The translations under genes and the position numbers were made by a program. Below the pieces are notes generated by a model, which saw nothing but the letters and a program-made list of their open reading frames with translations, did no database searches and was not told the origin of the DNA. Shown piece after piece: positions 1 through 8,139 of a stretch of 12,728 bases of DNA (position 1 is the first letter of the stretch; each line of letters opens with the position of its first letter). The DNA is taken from the NCBI GenBank assembly GCA_027577415.1, contig JANBQS010000742.1, positions 1 through 12,728 on the forward strand, in the 5' to 3' direction. Source of the stretch: Coemansia sp. RSA 922. Taxonomy: Eukaryota; Kickxellomycota; Kickxellomycetes; Kickxellales; Kickxellaceae.

Positions 1-337
1 GCACGTTTGACTCATGGTGGACATATGCAGAGCGTGACTCCTGAAAAAGTCCTTACAAAGAAGTGCTCACAGTCGTCATTCCTTTTTAGAAGATTAGCGA
101 ATAGCACACCAGCGATGGCGCGAGCGATGGTGATGAGCCACAGGCCCCTTTGCCAATCCCCAACTTCTAGCACCCGCTCACTCCGTGCCAACAAAAAAAA
201 AAACATATTTGTTTACAGCTGCTTTGGCGAGCGAATGGGCACAATCCCTGATGGACAGTGGTCGTTTTTTTTTTTTTTTTAAAGTGCGTCACATGGGCCA
301 ATAAATTGAGGTTCACAGTAAGCTCTCTTCGTCAGTC
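1..337. other. Flank beyond the 3' end of the HRD3-like gene, no gene supported
   Basis: Short open frames exist on both strands but none has a recognisable domain or convincing context. The stretch has an A-run near 191-201 and a longer T-run near 265-280, which break up any coding reading. It probably includes the 3' untranslated region of the minus-strand HRD3-like gene. A minus-strand frame over about 12-206 looks mildly protein-like but has no support beyond being open. Confidence 0.5.
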
Positions 338-2698
338 TTAGCGCAGTGGCAAAAACATCCAGGCGGCGCCCAGCAGCAGCACTATAAAAAACAGGCTCTC
401 GCTCAGCGACCCGCCGCCTTGGACGCCGTCCTTGGTAGAGTCGTCGCTGGCATCGTCATCGTCGTCCTCCGCAGCAGCCTGCTCCCAGTGGTGGTCGAGG
501 TCGTTAGCCGCAGGCCGGGCATTGGCGGCGGCGGCGCGCTCTTCCTCGTCGCGCGACACGGGGCGCGGGGCAAAAAACAGCGGGCCCTCGCCGACATCGC
601 GGCCACTCGCCCAGGCCCACAAGTAGCGAAGACACAGCCGGGCCAGCGACACATGCGCAGCCAGGCGGCCGGCGTCGTTGGCGTCGAGGCTCTGGTCGTA
701 GTAGCGCTTGGCCAGGTGGAAGTCCTGCGCCACGCCAATGCCGTGCTCGAACATCCAGCCCAGGCTCCACATGGCCAGGCCGCTCGCCTCGGTCCGCGCC
801 GCCAGCGCATAGGCGGCCGCAGCGCGCTCGTAGCTGCGGGGCGCGCCGCGGCCGTAGTAGTACGCGTCGCCCTGCTTGGTGCGCGCGTCGGCCACGTTCT
901 GGTTGGCGGCGCGCGTCCAGTACGCCAGCGCCTGGCGCTCGTAGTCGGCGGCGGCGGGGAACAGCGCGGCGGCTCCCGGCCGCTCCAGCAGCAGCGCGGC
1001 GTTCAGCTGGCCGACGTCGTAGCCCATCTCGGCCGCCTGCATGTAGCGCAGCGTCGCCGCCTCGACGTCGCCCCGCGCAGCCGCGGCCGCAGCCTCGGGG
1101 ATGGGCGAGTGGAGCCAGTCGGCCTTCTCGGCGACAAAGCGGTACGACGCCACGGCCATGCGGCACGACGCCTCGCCGCCGCCGCCGGCCATCGCCGTCG
1201 CGTGGAAGCCGGCGACGTAGTAGTGGGCCAGAATGTGGCCGTTCTCGGCCGCAGCCCTGAGGTTGGCCATGGCCACGTCGCGCTTGCGGTCCATGACGGC
1301 CAGCGCGTAGTTGACCTGGCCGCCCTGGTGCTGCTTCTCGGCCGCCTGCTTGAACAGCTCCGTCGCGCGCTCGGCGTCGCGCGGGACCTGCTCGCCGCTC
1401 TGGTGCATCAGGCCCAGCGCGTTGAGCGACGGCGCGTGGCCCATGCTCGCGCCGACGCTCAGCCACCGCAGCGCCGCCGCCGCGTCGGCCGCCGCGCCCT
1501 CGCCGCGCCAGCTCATGATGCCCAGCATGCCGGCCGCCTGCGCCGCCGTGCTGGCCTCGGCCTGCGCCAGGCCCTTGCGCAGCTCGCCCTGGCGCGTAAA
1601 CAGCCGCCCCACAATGTCGGCCAGGTACCTGCGCGCCATGCCAAAGTCCTGCGCGGCGAAGCGGTGGCCGTGGTAGTACAGGTCCACGAGCGTCAGGCTC
1701 GCCTTGACGTTGCCCGCGCGCGCGTTGTACTGGTGGTACTCGAGCAGCTCGTCGAACGCCGCCCGGTCGACCGACTTGTGCAGCGAGTACGGGCCCGTGC
1801 GCACGCCGTACACGCCGCCCCGGTCGTCCGACAGCCGCGCGCGGTACCCGGGCATGTGCCGGCCCAGCGGCGGCCCCGACAGATAGTGCCGCATGCCCAG
1901 CCGCGCCACGGCCTGGTAGTGGGCCAGCGCCTCGCCGCACGACATGGCCGCCCCCACGCCGCTGGCGTAGCGGAACGCCAGCGTCGCCTCGGCCGGCGCG
2001 TACCCCTGCAGTGCCGCCAGTGACGTGTACAGCAGCGAGTGGCCGTTGCGCTGCTCGACCGACCCCAGCCCCGTCGCGTAGAAGAACCCCACCATGTACT
2101 GCGCCGTGGCGTTGCCGCTCAGCTCGCTCAGCTGCAGGTAGTGCCTGAACGCCGAGTCGACGTCCACGGCCGAGCCGTACTTGCCGTACATCTCCATCTC
2201 CGCCACTGCAAACACCGCGTCCTCGATGCCCGCCCTTGCCAGCGCATAGAGCGTGTCTATTGACTGCCGCACCTCCCGCGACAGCTGCCCCACGCCCGGC
2301 CGCTGGTACGCCGCCCCATCGCCGCCGCTTCCTCTCCCGAGCCCCAGCATGCCGCCTACCGCTGCACTTGCCTTGCGAGCGTATGAGCGCACTGCCGAGG
2401 GAACGAGCTTCCACACGTTCCTCCGGAGCTTTAATATCGATCTACGCTCTGCCTGCGACATGAGCCGGCTGTGTAGCCGAGCTTCGTATTTTTGGAGTAC
2501 GCTAAACGCCGCTTCATATTCTGCACGTCGGGAGCTGTCTGTCTCTATCACTCTGCTTATCTCGATGTGTTGTCTGCCCTCATTCACCTCCGCCGTCACT
2601 ATAGAGGTCGCACGAGAAGCGCTGTCTGTCTCGCCTGCAGCTGCACCACCGGCAATTATCGCCAGCAACAACCCCCAGTCCCTGAAGCTAAACCGCAT
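338..2698 (-). CDS. HRD3: HRD3/SEL1L-like ERAD adaptor, Sel1-repeat membrane protein
   Basis: Hrd3/SEL1L proteins sit in the ER membrane, bind the Hrd1 ubiquitin ligase and deliver misfolded luminal proteins for degradation. The 786-residue frame matches the usual size (yeast and human members are about 800 aa). Residues 1-22 form a signal peptide (MRFSFRDWGLLLAIIAGG). Sel1-type repeats with the A-x-x-x-L-G-x-x-Y/M-x-x-G-x-G pattern run from about 155 to 690. The clearest is at 640-669 (LGWMFEHGIGVAQDFHLAKR), the conserved C-terminal Sel1 block of SEL1L/Hrd3. An acidic stretch near 744-755 precedes one membrane segment at about 769-785, giving a luminal body and a tiny cytosolic end. No intron is needed. 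The ATG is the first in frame and begins the signal peptide. No clear TATA box lies upstream. G+C is far higher in the body than in the first 90 codons. The family call is strong; membership of a particular Hrd1 complex is inferred. Confidence 0.92.
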   Translation of the reverse strand: MRFSFRDWGLLLAIIAGGAAAGETDSASRATSIVTAEVNEGRQHIEISRVIETDSSRRAEYEAAFSVLQKYEARLHSRLMSQAERRSILKLRRNVWKLVPSAVRSYARKASAAVGGMLGLGRGSGGDGAAYQRPGVGQLSREVRQSIDTLYALARAGIEDAVFAVAEMEMYGKYGSAVDVDSAFRHYLQLSELSGNATAQYMVGFFYATGLGSVEQRNGHSLLYTSLAALQGYAPAEATLAFRYASGVGAAMSCGEALAHYQAVARLGMRHYLSGPPLGRHMPGYRARLSDDRGGVYGVRTGPYSLHKSVDRAAFDELLEYHQYNARAGNVKASLTLVDLYYHGHRFAAQDFGMARRYLADIVGRLFTRQGELRKGLAQAEASTAAQAAGMLGIMSWRGEGAAADAAAALRWLSVGASMGHAPSLNALGLMHQSGEQVPRDAERATELFKQAAEKQHQGGQVNYALAVMDRKRDVAMANLRAAAENGHILAHYYVAGFHATAMAGGGGEASCRMAVASYRFVAEKADWLHSPIPEAAAAAARGDVEAATLRYMQAAEMGYDVGQLNAALLLERPGAAALFPAAADYERQALAYWTRAANQNVADARTKQGDAYYYGRGAPRSYERAAAAYALAARTEASGLAMWSLGWMFEHGIGVAQDFHLAKRYYDQSLDANDAGRLAAHVSLARLCLRYLWAWASGRDVGEGPLFFAPRPVSRDEEERAAAANARPAANDLDHHWEQAAAEDDDDDASDDSTKDGVQGGGSLSESLFFIVLLLGAAWMFLPLR

Positions 2699-3062
2699 TC
2701 TATACTAGCCTAGATACAACAAAAATGCAAAAAAAGGAAAAATAGTACAAGGTTAACAGAACCCACAGCCTGATTCCAAAGGAAAAACCTACGTGGCAAC
2801 ATTCCACTCACTCTCCTAAATCCTAATCATGGGATCAATGATTTAAGATGATGTCGATCGCTTTTCGACATTGCTTGTCGCTGGGATGACGACATTAGCA
2901 TTCACTCTTTCTTGGCCAAAAAAAAAGGGGGGACAGCTTTACTCAAAGAAAACAGAAACTTACAAAGCGTCCCCATGGCCTTTGTTTGGACGCCCCTTTG
3001 CTCTCTTCTTTTCCATGCTTACAAAGCCTTCCTTCAAAGTATGACGTAGCCTCCATAGTGCG

Positions 3063-3100
3063 TCTACCTGGATTTAATTTATTTATTGTCACCAGGTAGA
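3063..3100. repeat. Inverted repeat, 9-bp perfect arms, AT-rich loop
   Basis: TCTACCTGG at 3063-3071 is the exact reverse complement of CCAGGTAGA at 3092-3100, with a 20-base AT-rich loop between. It lies in the promoter of the left copy, where the right copy has unrelated sequence. It may be a small insertion, a foldback remnant or a binding site. Confidence 0.7.
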
Positions 3101-3129
3101 TTGTTTTTCTTTGTTCAAAGGCTAAAAAA

Positions 3130-3238
3130 GTACGTCATTGGAGGTGCAATTGTTTTTGGGAAGAGGAATTCGGCACCCCTTGTCGAGAAGAATTTCCTTC
3201 TGCAAGCTGCGCCGGGGAGCCCTGAAAGACGTATAAAA
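3130..3238 (+). promoter_or_regulatory. Core promoter of left copy: reverse CCAATGAC box and TATA box
   Basis: TATAAAA at 3232-3238 lies 111 bp before the ancestral start codon at 3343. GTCATTGG at 3134-3141 reads CCAATGAC on the other strand, a CCAAT box joined to a bZIP-like TGAC half site. Another bZIP-like element, TGACGTAG, is at 3042-3049. The order and sequence are kept in the right copy. Binding by CCAAT or bZIP factors is inferred from sequence only. Confidence 0.65.
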
Positions 3239-3342
3239 AGCGACCTTTTTCTGCCCACATCAACATCTTTTTCTCCATACTCACACACAATTCTCCATCA
3301 GCTTTTCTTTAGAACTTTATTTGGATACTAATCGCAAGTACA

Positions 3343-3764
3343 ATGACCGGCAAATTGGTTTTTTTAACGCCCCCATTCATACAGCCGCGAGAAGGGAGCA
3401 TTTAAATTCACTCCTGAGTGAAGGTATGCTTGGTGCTGCAGTATTTGGAAACGATGAGAATAAAGCGGTCAATCTCTTTCGTGCAGCAGGGCAATTAAAT
3501 TCGTATGGCCGGGGTAAAGTGCAGGTATTCAGAATGTCAAACGAAACAGAGTTTGCCAAGAATACTCTGGGCGGCTACAGTGCAAAGTGTATATTTTTCA
3601 CCTATTGTGTCAATTCTAAATTAAGTGGTGATGAGCTATTAACCATTTTAAAGGGCTACCCTGCAGAGTGTAAGGCGTTCATGGAAACCTCAACATTGTG
3701 TAACCTAACAGCTGATGATATTGGCGTAGATGATAATGGTGAATATTATATTAGTATCAATTGA
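3343..3764 (+). pseudogene. Frameshifted left paralogue of the small unknown protein
   Basis: The ATG at 3343 occupies the same place as the start of the intact right copy, after the shared CGCAAGTACA. One base is missing near 3355-3356 (AAATTGG here, AAATCAGG in the right copy), so the frame from this ATG stops at 3403-3405 after 20 codons. From about 3356 the other frame stays open to the stop at 3762-3764 and matches the right copy for its whole length, including RMSNETEFAK, SAKCIFFTYCV, LKGYP and the final NGEYYISIN. The first ATG in that frame is at 3426, which would give 112 residues lacking the conserved N-terminus. TATA box and poly(A) signal are intact, so it may still be transcribed. 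A sequencing error, a recent pseudogene or a shortened working protein would all fit. No signal peptide and no recognised family. Confidence 0.7.
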
Positions 3765-3877
3765 GCTAGCGATGATGCAAGTAAGTATTCCTTATTTTGC
3801 AGGGTGCACTATCAATTGTACCTTCTATTATTATTATTTCTATATACTAGGATGTCATTAACCTTAGAACTTTTAGA

Positions 3878-3883
3878 AATAAA
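3878..3883 (+). terminator. Poly(A) signal AATAAA, left copy
   Basis: AATAAA inside TAGAAATAAA, 114 bases after the stop codon. The same TAGAAATAAA is found at the same place behind the right copy, which supports a kept 3'-end signal. Confidence 0.55.
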
Positions 3884-3890
3884 CCATATA

Positions 3891-4304
3891 AGCCAGATTA
3901 TAAATGTGAAAATTGTCTACAATTCAAATGCTAGCCAATGGGCTACACTTTGTGGTGGGTATAACCATTTCCATGCTAAGGGCGCAATGGCGCTGCTTAG
4001 TGCTGGCAATTCATCACAGTGGGCTCTTCCAGCGTGTGCAAAACAGTGGGTTTCCACCGAACTATATATGCATCGTGCACCTTATATGCAGTTACTAAGA
4101 ACCGCACAGTACACGTACTTATTTGGTTGTTTGTGATCCTCTTTTCCTAAAGCCCGCCCTCACTATTTGGCATGGTGGTCAAACGACATTTCGTGCTTAT
4201 TTGCTCACTTGCCTCTGAGGATGGCAACAATACATTGGCAGTTTCTCCGTTTTTTGGCTAAAAGTTGAGGTTCTCTGTTGAAACTGCAGGCAGTGGCCAT
4301 GGCT
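3891..4304. other. Spacer between the two duplicated blocks, no gene supported
   Basis: An open frame over 3804-4136 begins at GTG, crosses the poly(A) signal of the left copy and has no sensible N-terminus. I see no other coding signal, RNA gene or repeat here. Sequence is AT-rich and diverged from the region behind the right copy. Confidence 0.55.
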
Positions 4305-4454
4305 TATTCCAAAGGGGGCCAGCTTTTGCTCGAAGAAAAAGGAAACTTACAAAGCATATCCGTGGCCTTTGTTTGGTCGCGTTTTTCTGTCTTCTCTCTC
4401 CCGTGTTTTTAAAGCATTCTTTTGAGTTTTTCCAATAATGACGTAGCATCCATA

Positions 4455-4710
4455 GTGCGTCATTGGCAGTGTAATATTTTACAGTCTCCAAGCAGCACGT
4501 TCCTGCTGCTCGTTGTTTGAAGTCTGAAATGTAGGTCATTGGAAGTGCAATTTTTTACAGCCTTCAAGCACATGTTTCTGCTGTTCTTTGTTCATTGGCT
4601 AAAGTGTGCGTCATTAGAGGTGTAATCTTCTACAGTCGCCACGCACATGTTTCTGTTGCTCTTTGTTTAAAGGCTGAAGTGTGCGTCGTTAGAGGTGCAA
4701 TTTTTGAAGT
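4455..4710 (+). repeat. 75-bp promoter tandem repeat, three units plus a partial fourth
   Basis: Units begin at 4455, 4531, 4606 and 4681, a period of 76, 75 and 75 bases. Each opens with a GTGCGTCATTGG-like motif (GTGCGTCATTGG, GTAGGTCATTGG, GTGCGTCATTAG, GTGCGTCGTTAG), followed by a GTGCAATTTTTTACAG-like block, a CACATGTTTCTG block and a TTTGTTNAAAGGCTGAAG block. The first unit also contains a dyad, AGCAGCA/TGCTGCT at 4491-4510. The left copy has about one unit (3058-3130) plus a partial one. Each unit adds a possible CCAAT/bZIP-type site to the promoter. Confidence 0.85.
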
Positions 4711-4817
4711 CTCAAAGTACAGCCTTTGCCAAATTTTGGGGGAGGGGAAGAGGAATTTGGCATCCCTGGTCGAGAAGAATTCCTTTGGCAAGTATCGTTG
4801 AAGCAGGCAGGGAGACA

Positions 4818-4824
4818 TATAAAA
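4818..4824 (+). promoter_or_regulatory. TATA box of the intact small gene
   Basis: TATAAAA, 105 bp before the ATG at 4923 and followed by a CT-rich leader shared with the left copy (CATCTTTTTCTCCATACTC). Confidence 0.75.
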
Positions 4825-4922
4825 AGCGATCCTTCCTGCCCTCTTCAACATCTTTTTCTCCATACTCACACACCATTCTCTATTAGTTTTATAGAACATT
4901 TTCGATACTAATCGCAAGTACA

Positions 4923-5348
4923 ATGACTGACAAATCAGGTTTTCTTAACGCCCACATTCATACAGCCGAGAAAAGGGAGGATTTAAATTTACTCGTGAGC
5001 CCTGGATGTAGTTTTGGTGCTGCCATATTTGGAAGTGATGAGAATGAAGCGGCTAACCTCTTTTATGCAGTAGAGCTAATAAACTCGGATGGCAGGGATA
5101 ATGTGAAGATATGCAGAATGTCAAACGAAACAGAGTTTGCCAAGAGTACTCTGGGTGGCCACAGTGCAAAGTGTATATTTTTCACCTATTGTGTCACTTC
5201 AGAATTAAGCATGGTTGTAGTGTTGGCAACTTTAAAGGGCTACCCTGAAGAGTGTGAGGCGTTCATCGAAAGGTCAAAAATACGTAGCCTAGATGGTGTC
5301 CAACATGGTAAAGATACTAATGGTGAATACTATATTAGTATAAATTGA
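4923..5348 (+). CDS. Small protein of unknown family, intact copy of a duplicated pair
   Basis: This is a 141-residue protein that I do not recognise. It has no signal peptide or membrane segment, so it is probably cytosolic or nuclear. Features shared with the frameshifted left paralogue are GFxNAxIHTA near residue 6, GAAxFGxDEN near 37, the best-kept core RMSNETEFAKxTLGG near 65, SAKCIFFTYCV, LKGYPxEC near 101 and NGEYYISIN at the C-terminus. Hydrophobic strands alternate with polar loops, suggesting a small alpha/beta fold. The ATG at 4923 is the first after a TATA box and leader, and the reading frame needs no intron. The promoter carries three and a half 75-bp units with CCAAT/TGAC-like motifs, and an AATAAA follows at 5460. 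The gene is probably real because the coding region is better conserved between copies than the flanks. Function cannot be assigned. Confidence 0.82.
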   Translation: MTDKSGFLNAHIHTAEKREDLNLLVSPGCSFGAAIFGSDENEAANLFYAVELINSDGRDNVKICRMSNETEFAKSTLGGHSAKCIFFTYCVTSELSMVVVLATLKGYPEECEAFIERSKIRSLDGVQHGKDTNGEYYISIN

Positions 5349-5459
5349 GCTAGCAATAATCCAAGTTAGTAGTCCTTGTGATGCAGTAAATGCTATCAAT
5401 CGCTCTTTCTAATAGTCATGCTTATGAATTAGGGTTTTACACCTTTCAGCACCATTAGA

Positions 5460-5465
5460 AATAAA
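5460..5465 (+). terminator. Poly(A) signal AATAAA, right copy
   Basis: AATAAA in TAGAAATAAA, 112 bases after the stop codon, kept at the same spacing as in the left copy. Confidence 0.55.
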
Positions 5466-5475
5466 TTATGAACTC

Positions 5476-6727
5476 CAGAATATACAAAAAAAGCTAAATG
5501 CAAGCACAATGCTGGTAGGTACCAAATTAGGACCCGCCATCTTGAAAATAAGGCTTCCAAACAACCTCAAATGGCAGCACCAGTGACTTTTCTTTCCACA
5601 GAGTTTGTATGTATTTGGTTCCCTTCACCTTGTCAACCGTACTCCAGACACTACAATTCCAAATCAATAGATGTTGAAGTATGGCGGCTCATCTCCATGA
5701 AAATTGCCCCCCCCCCCACGCAGCCTTTGTACAATTATGAGAGTCAATATAAACCCCACCCTTTATTTTGCTTAATACCGACTCGTGCCACTGTAGCCTT
5801 AACATGCACCAACACACCCCCTGTTTAGAGGTACAATGTGGACCAAGGCATCTCGCGGGAAGTTGCGTTACTCGTACACTGCATCTATCATACCATTAGG
5901 CGTGCTATAGTCAGAGACATATTCGCTCATTGAGTGGGGATTTACGTAGTGCACATAAAATATAACTTGCGTAGCCAGTGGTAATCCAATGGACCCAACT
6001 ACAAGCCCACACTATATAGTCGAGTATCCAGATTAAAGCCCTTACCAGATGGTTTCAAGTTGTAAAGTCGTTCAATGACTTAGGTTTAACGCAGCCTCCC
6101 GGTTCTGTTTATATAGGCGTCCTGTCTAGTGCCGCCAGATTGCACTGATGCAATGATATGTATGCCAGTGGCTCTGGCGAAATCGACATGGTTTAGCCTC
6201 ACAACGACGTCAACCTTTATACTGAGATCCAAAAGCGAGCACGCCAATGCCAGGCTAAGCTCACTCGCAGGAAACATTAGTGTGTTGTCCATAGGAAAAT
6301 CCTCGGCATGGACATAGTAGTGCCAGAATTTGATTCCAAGGATCCAAAGATGCAAGCAGATATCTTAAATGCAACATGCGACTCTGCATGTCTTGCATTC
6401 AGGAACGCAATAGCAGCATAGTTGTCTCAATGACGAATAGTGCGCCTAATAGACAACGATTCATGCAAACCTCTATATCCTATCTTACGCCTGCACGCCA
6501 CACAGCCTCAATCCCGACTCAAAAGTCATCATCACAAACAAGATTACTATATTGGTTTATATACAATGGGTTGGACTGTAATATACACATGTGGCGACGA
6601 CAAGAATTAAAATAATATTTTAGGTCCCTGGCAAAGGATATCTCTACTCTAACGCTAAAACGTTGTATTCTCTCTTGCCAAATTACAGACTCTTCACTTT
6701 CTATTTTATTATCTTTGGTTTAAAATA
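5476..6727. other. 1.25-kb AT-rich region without a convincing gene
   Basis: Open frames at 5571-5828 and 6376-6615 (plus) start with ATG but have no domain, signal peptide or promoter pattern, and the first crosses a run of 11 C at 5707-5717. A minus-strand frame ending at 6086 is more protein-like: from an ATG at 6292 it gives 68 residues and stays open back to a stop at 6365-6367. It could be a terminal exon or a gene relic. TTTATATACA near 6556-6565 and the pyrimidine-rich stretch 6680-6720 probably belong to the promoter of the gene at 6728. Confidence 0.5.
6086..6292 (-). CDS. Doubtful minus-strand frame, possible exon or relic
   Basis: From the ATG at 6292 the frame gives 68 residues with a hydrophobic helix-like part (SLALACSLLDLSIKVDVVV), then HVDFARATGIHII and a basic end NRTGRLR. 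Upstream the frame stays open without an ATG to a stop at 6365-6367, so if real it is probably the last exon of a gene whose earlier exons I cannot identify. No family is recognised. It may equally be a chance open frame. Confidence 0.15.
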   Translation of the reverse strand: MDNTLMFPASELSLALACSLLDLSIKVDVVVRLNHVDFARATGIHIIASVQSGGTRQDAYINRTGRLR

Positions 6728-8079
6728 ATGAAACTTTCGGTCAATATCTTTGCAGCGACATCTGTGTTGTGGCTAGTTCACCCTTCTGTAGATGCTGTGA
6801 GCTCCATTTCTATTCAAGGACCAGTCGAATGGCTCCATACACACATAGAATCTGGGCAAGTATTCGACACAAAAACATTTATTTTTACTACCAAACTCTC
6901 TTACTAATTGCTTTGACTGTGGGTTTCCAGTGTAGTGAAAGCTTTATCTCTTTGGAGGGTGCGCGTATCCACTCGGCAATAGCATCACGACTCTATCATC
7001 CAAGAACTGCCACTGCGGTAGACGGACAGATAAAGGCAGTCATGCCCATCATGTCTCTAATGCCTGGAATGGCTAATATGCCATCACCAACATACATGCC
7101 TGCATTGGCCACTAGACCCCATTTACTTGGCATGATGGAAATATCCAGTGCTGTATCCAACTTAATGTCTGCCTCTCAAAGCATTGTCCTACAAGTACAG
7201 AATATTGGCTTACAGGGCGTTGGGCAACTCGAAAGCGTGGCTCATGCGATCAATAGTCGTGCCTTATCCATAGCCCATGTCCTTACTGGAGGCTCGCTGG
7301 CAAATCCACTGGCAAACCAACTATTGTTTCCTTTTACCAATTACCCGGGTTTTATACATGAGGCCGAGAGGGCTATTGAAAATCTCCAGCTATTGGTTAA
7401 CTCCGATTTAAGCTATGCCAAAGAGCAATTGCAGCTTTTTACTTCTATCGCCATACAGGATGTAACCGCAGTAACGGCTGACATCAGAAAGCTACTCACC
7501 TCGCTATATGCGTTTTCACAAGAAGCCGTTGATATCATTCTTACCAGTCCGCTTCTCACCGCATTGACTTTAGTCAACCCAGCCCTTGTCGTTGCTACAA
7601 TGCTGGCTGCTGCAGACCCAATCCAACTATTGACCAACTATCCAAATTGGAAGGATCAATTCAGTGCGCGCGAATCATCCATGATCAGCAATTACAAGGA
7701 TATTTATTCATTTGTTTCTACAGGTTTGCCTATGGTTGAGAGTGGCGTATTGGGCTTTTTGGGCGGACTCTCTAATGTTGGTCGAGCTGCAGAGAGCGAA
7801 CATGATGACGTTGCGTTGGATGAAATTAACAACATGCTTCGAGCATATACTGCTCTAATTAATCTTGGCGCTGACAAACGTCATATTCCGTTACTGGCTA
7901 GTTCAGTCAAGCCACAGGATGCCTGGATGTCTGTCGCCTATCACAGATGGATGTCTCCCACTCATGCCAGCAGTGGCGCTGAAAGTGCAGTAGATGCGGC
8001 ACCATCATCCACTCAGCATGCTTTCAGCGCCGAGGGCACAGCGCCCGCTTCCCCAATACCAACCTTACATTCTAGTTAA
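6728..8079 (+). CDS. Secreted protein of unknown function, one intron
   Basis: The frame from the ATG at 6728 encodes a clear signal peptide (MKLSVNIFAATSVLWLVHPSVDA, key features: Lys2, hydrophobic core, DA before the probable cut at 23). It would stop soon after unless spliced. Removing 6860-6930 joins ...IESGQ to CSESFISLEG and gives 426 residues. The mature part has a Met/Pro-rich stretch at about 82-102 (MPIMSLMPGM...), a long mostly helical middle at about 110-370, and a Ser/Ala/Pro-rich tail from about 389, probably O-glycosylated. Only one cysteine is visible, so it is not a typical disulfide-rich effector. No GPI tail or catalytic motif is seen and I do not recognise the family. An alternative start further down would lose the signal peptide. 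The gene lies in a run of three signal-peptide genes on the plus strand. Confidence 0.75.
6860..6930 (+). other. Predicted 71-bp GT-AG intron
   Basis: Donor GTATTC at 6860, branch-like TACTAAT at 6902-6908, and acceptor TTTCCAG ending at 6930. Splicing keeps the frame (44 codons before, 382 after) and removes an in-frame TAA. A GC-AG alternative, 6856-6935, also keeps frame but is less usual. Confidence 0.65.
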
Positions 8080-8139
8080 TTAAAGAAAACTATGTATGGA
8101 TCTTTTCATAATAACTAGTCTTGCCACACTCTAACATAC

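Larger units (their letters stand above)
2926..3890 (+). repeat. Left copy of a direct duplication (promoter, small gene, poly(A) signal)
   Basis: This block matches 4305-5475 in the same orientation. Shared landmarks in order are a G-run followed by an AGCTTT block, CTTACAAAGC, TGGCCTTTGTTTGG, ATGACGTAGC with a CATAGTGCGTC motif, GAAGAGGAATT, TATAAAAAGCGA, CATCTTTTTCTCCATACTC, the start region, the coding region and a final TAGAAATAAA. The coding cores are closest: 3536-3616 and 5120-5200 differ at only 4 of 81 bases. Outer limits are approximate because similarity fades on both sides. The left copy lacks most of the 75-bp tandem units present in the right copy. Confidence 0.88.
4305..5475 (+). 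repeat. Right copy of the direct duplication
   Basis: Same order of landmarks as 2926-3890, starting at the AGGGGGCCAGCTTT block and ending at TAGAAATAAA (5456-5465). It is about 200 bp longer than the left copy, mostly because of the 75-bp tandem repeat in its promoter. Limits are approximate. Confidence 0.88.

Noticed and set aside
419..2414. Long open frames on both strands overlapping the HRD3-like gene
   Set aside because: They are shadows made by the G+C-rich codon use of the real gene. Their translations are Arg/Ala/Gly-rich with no domain, while the chosen frame has a signal peptide, Sel1 repeats and a membrane anchor.
3321..3764. Left paralogue read as an intact 147-aa gene
   Set aside because: The frame would start at TTG, an unlikely start in a fungus. 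Alignment with the right copy shows the true ATG at 3343 is in another frame because of a one-base deletion.
3804..4136. 110-codon plus-strand frame after the left paralogue
   Set aside because: It starts at GTG, crosses the kept poly(A) signal and is not preserved behind the right copy.
4455..4710. CRISPR array
   Set aside because: Units are whole diverged 75-bp tandem repeats without distinct spacers, in a eukaryotic promoter.
4258..4923. Minus- and plus-strand frames inside the right promoter
   Set aside because: They run through the 75-bp tandem repeat and the TATA region. Their coding content follows the repeat rather than any protein pattern.
5571..5828. 85-codon ATG-started plus-strand frame
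   Set aside because: It crosses an 11-base C-run, has no promoter pattern, signal peptide or domain.
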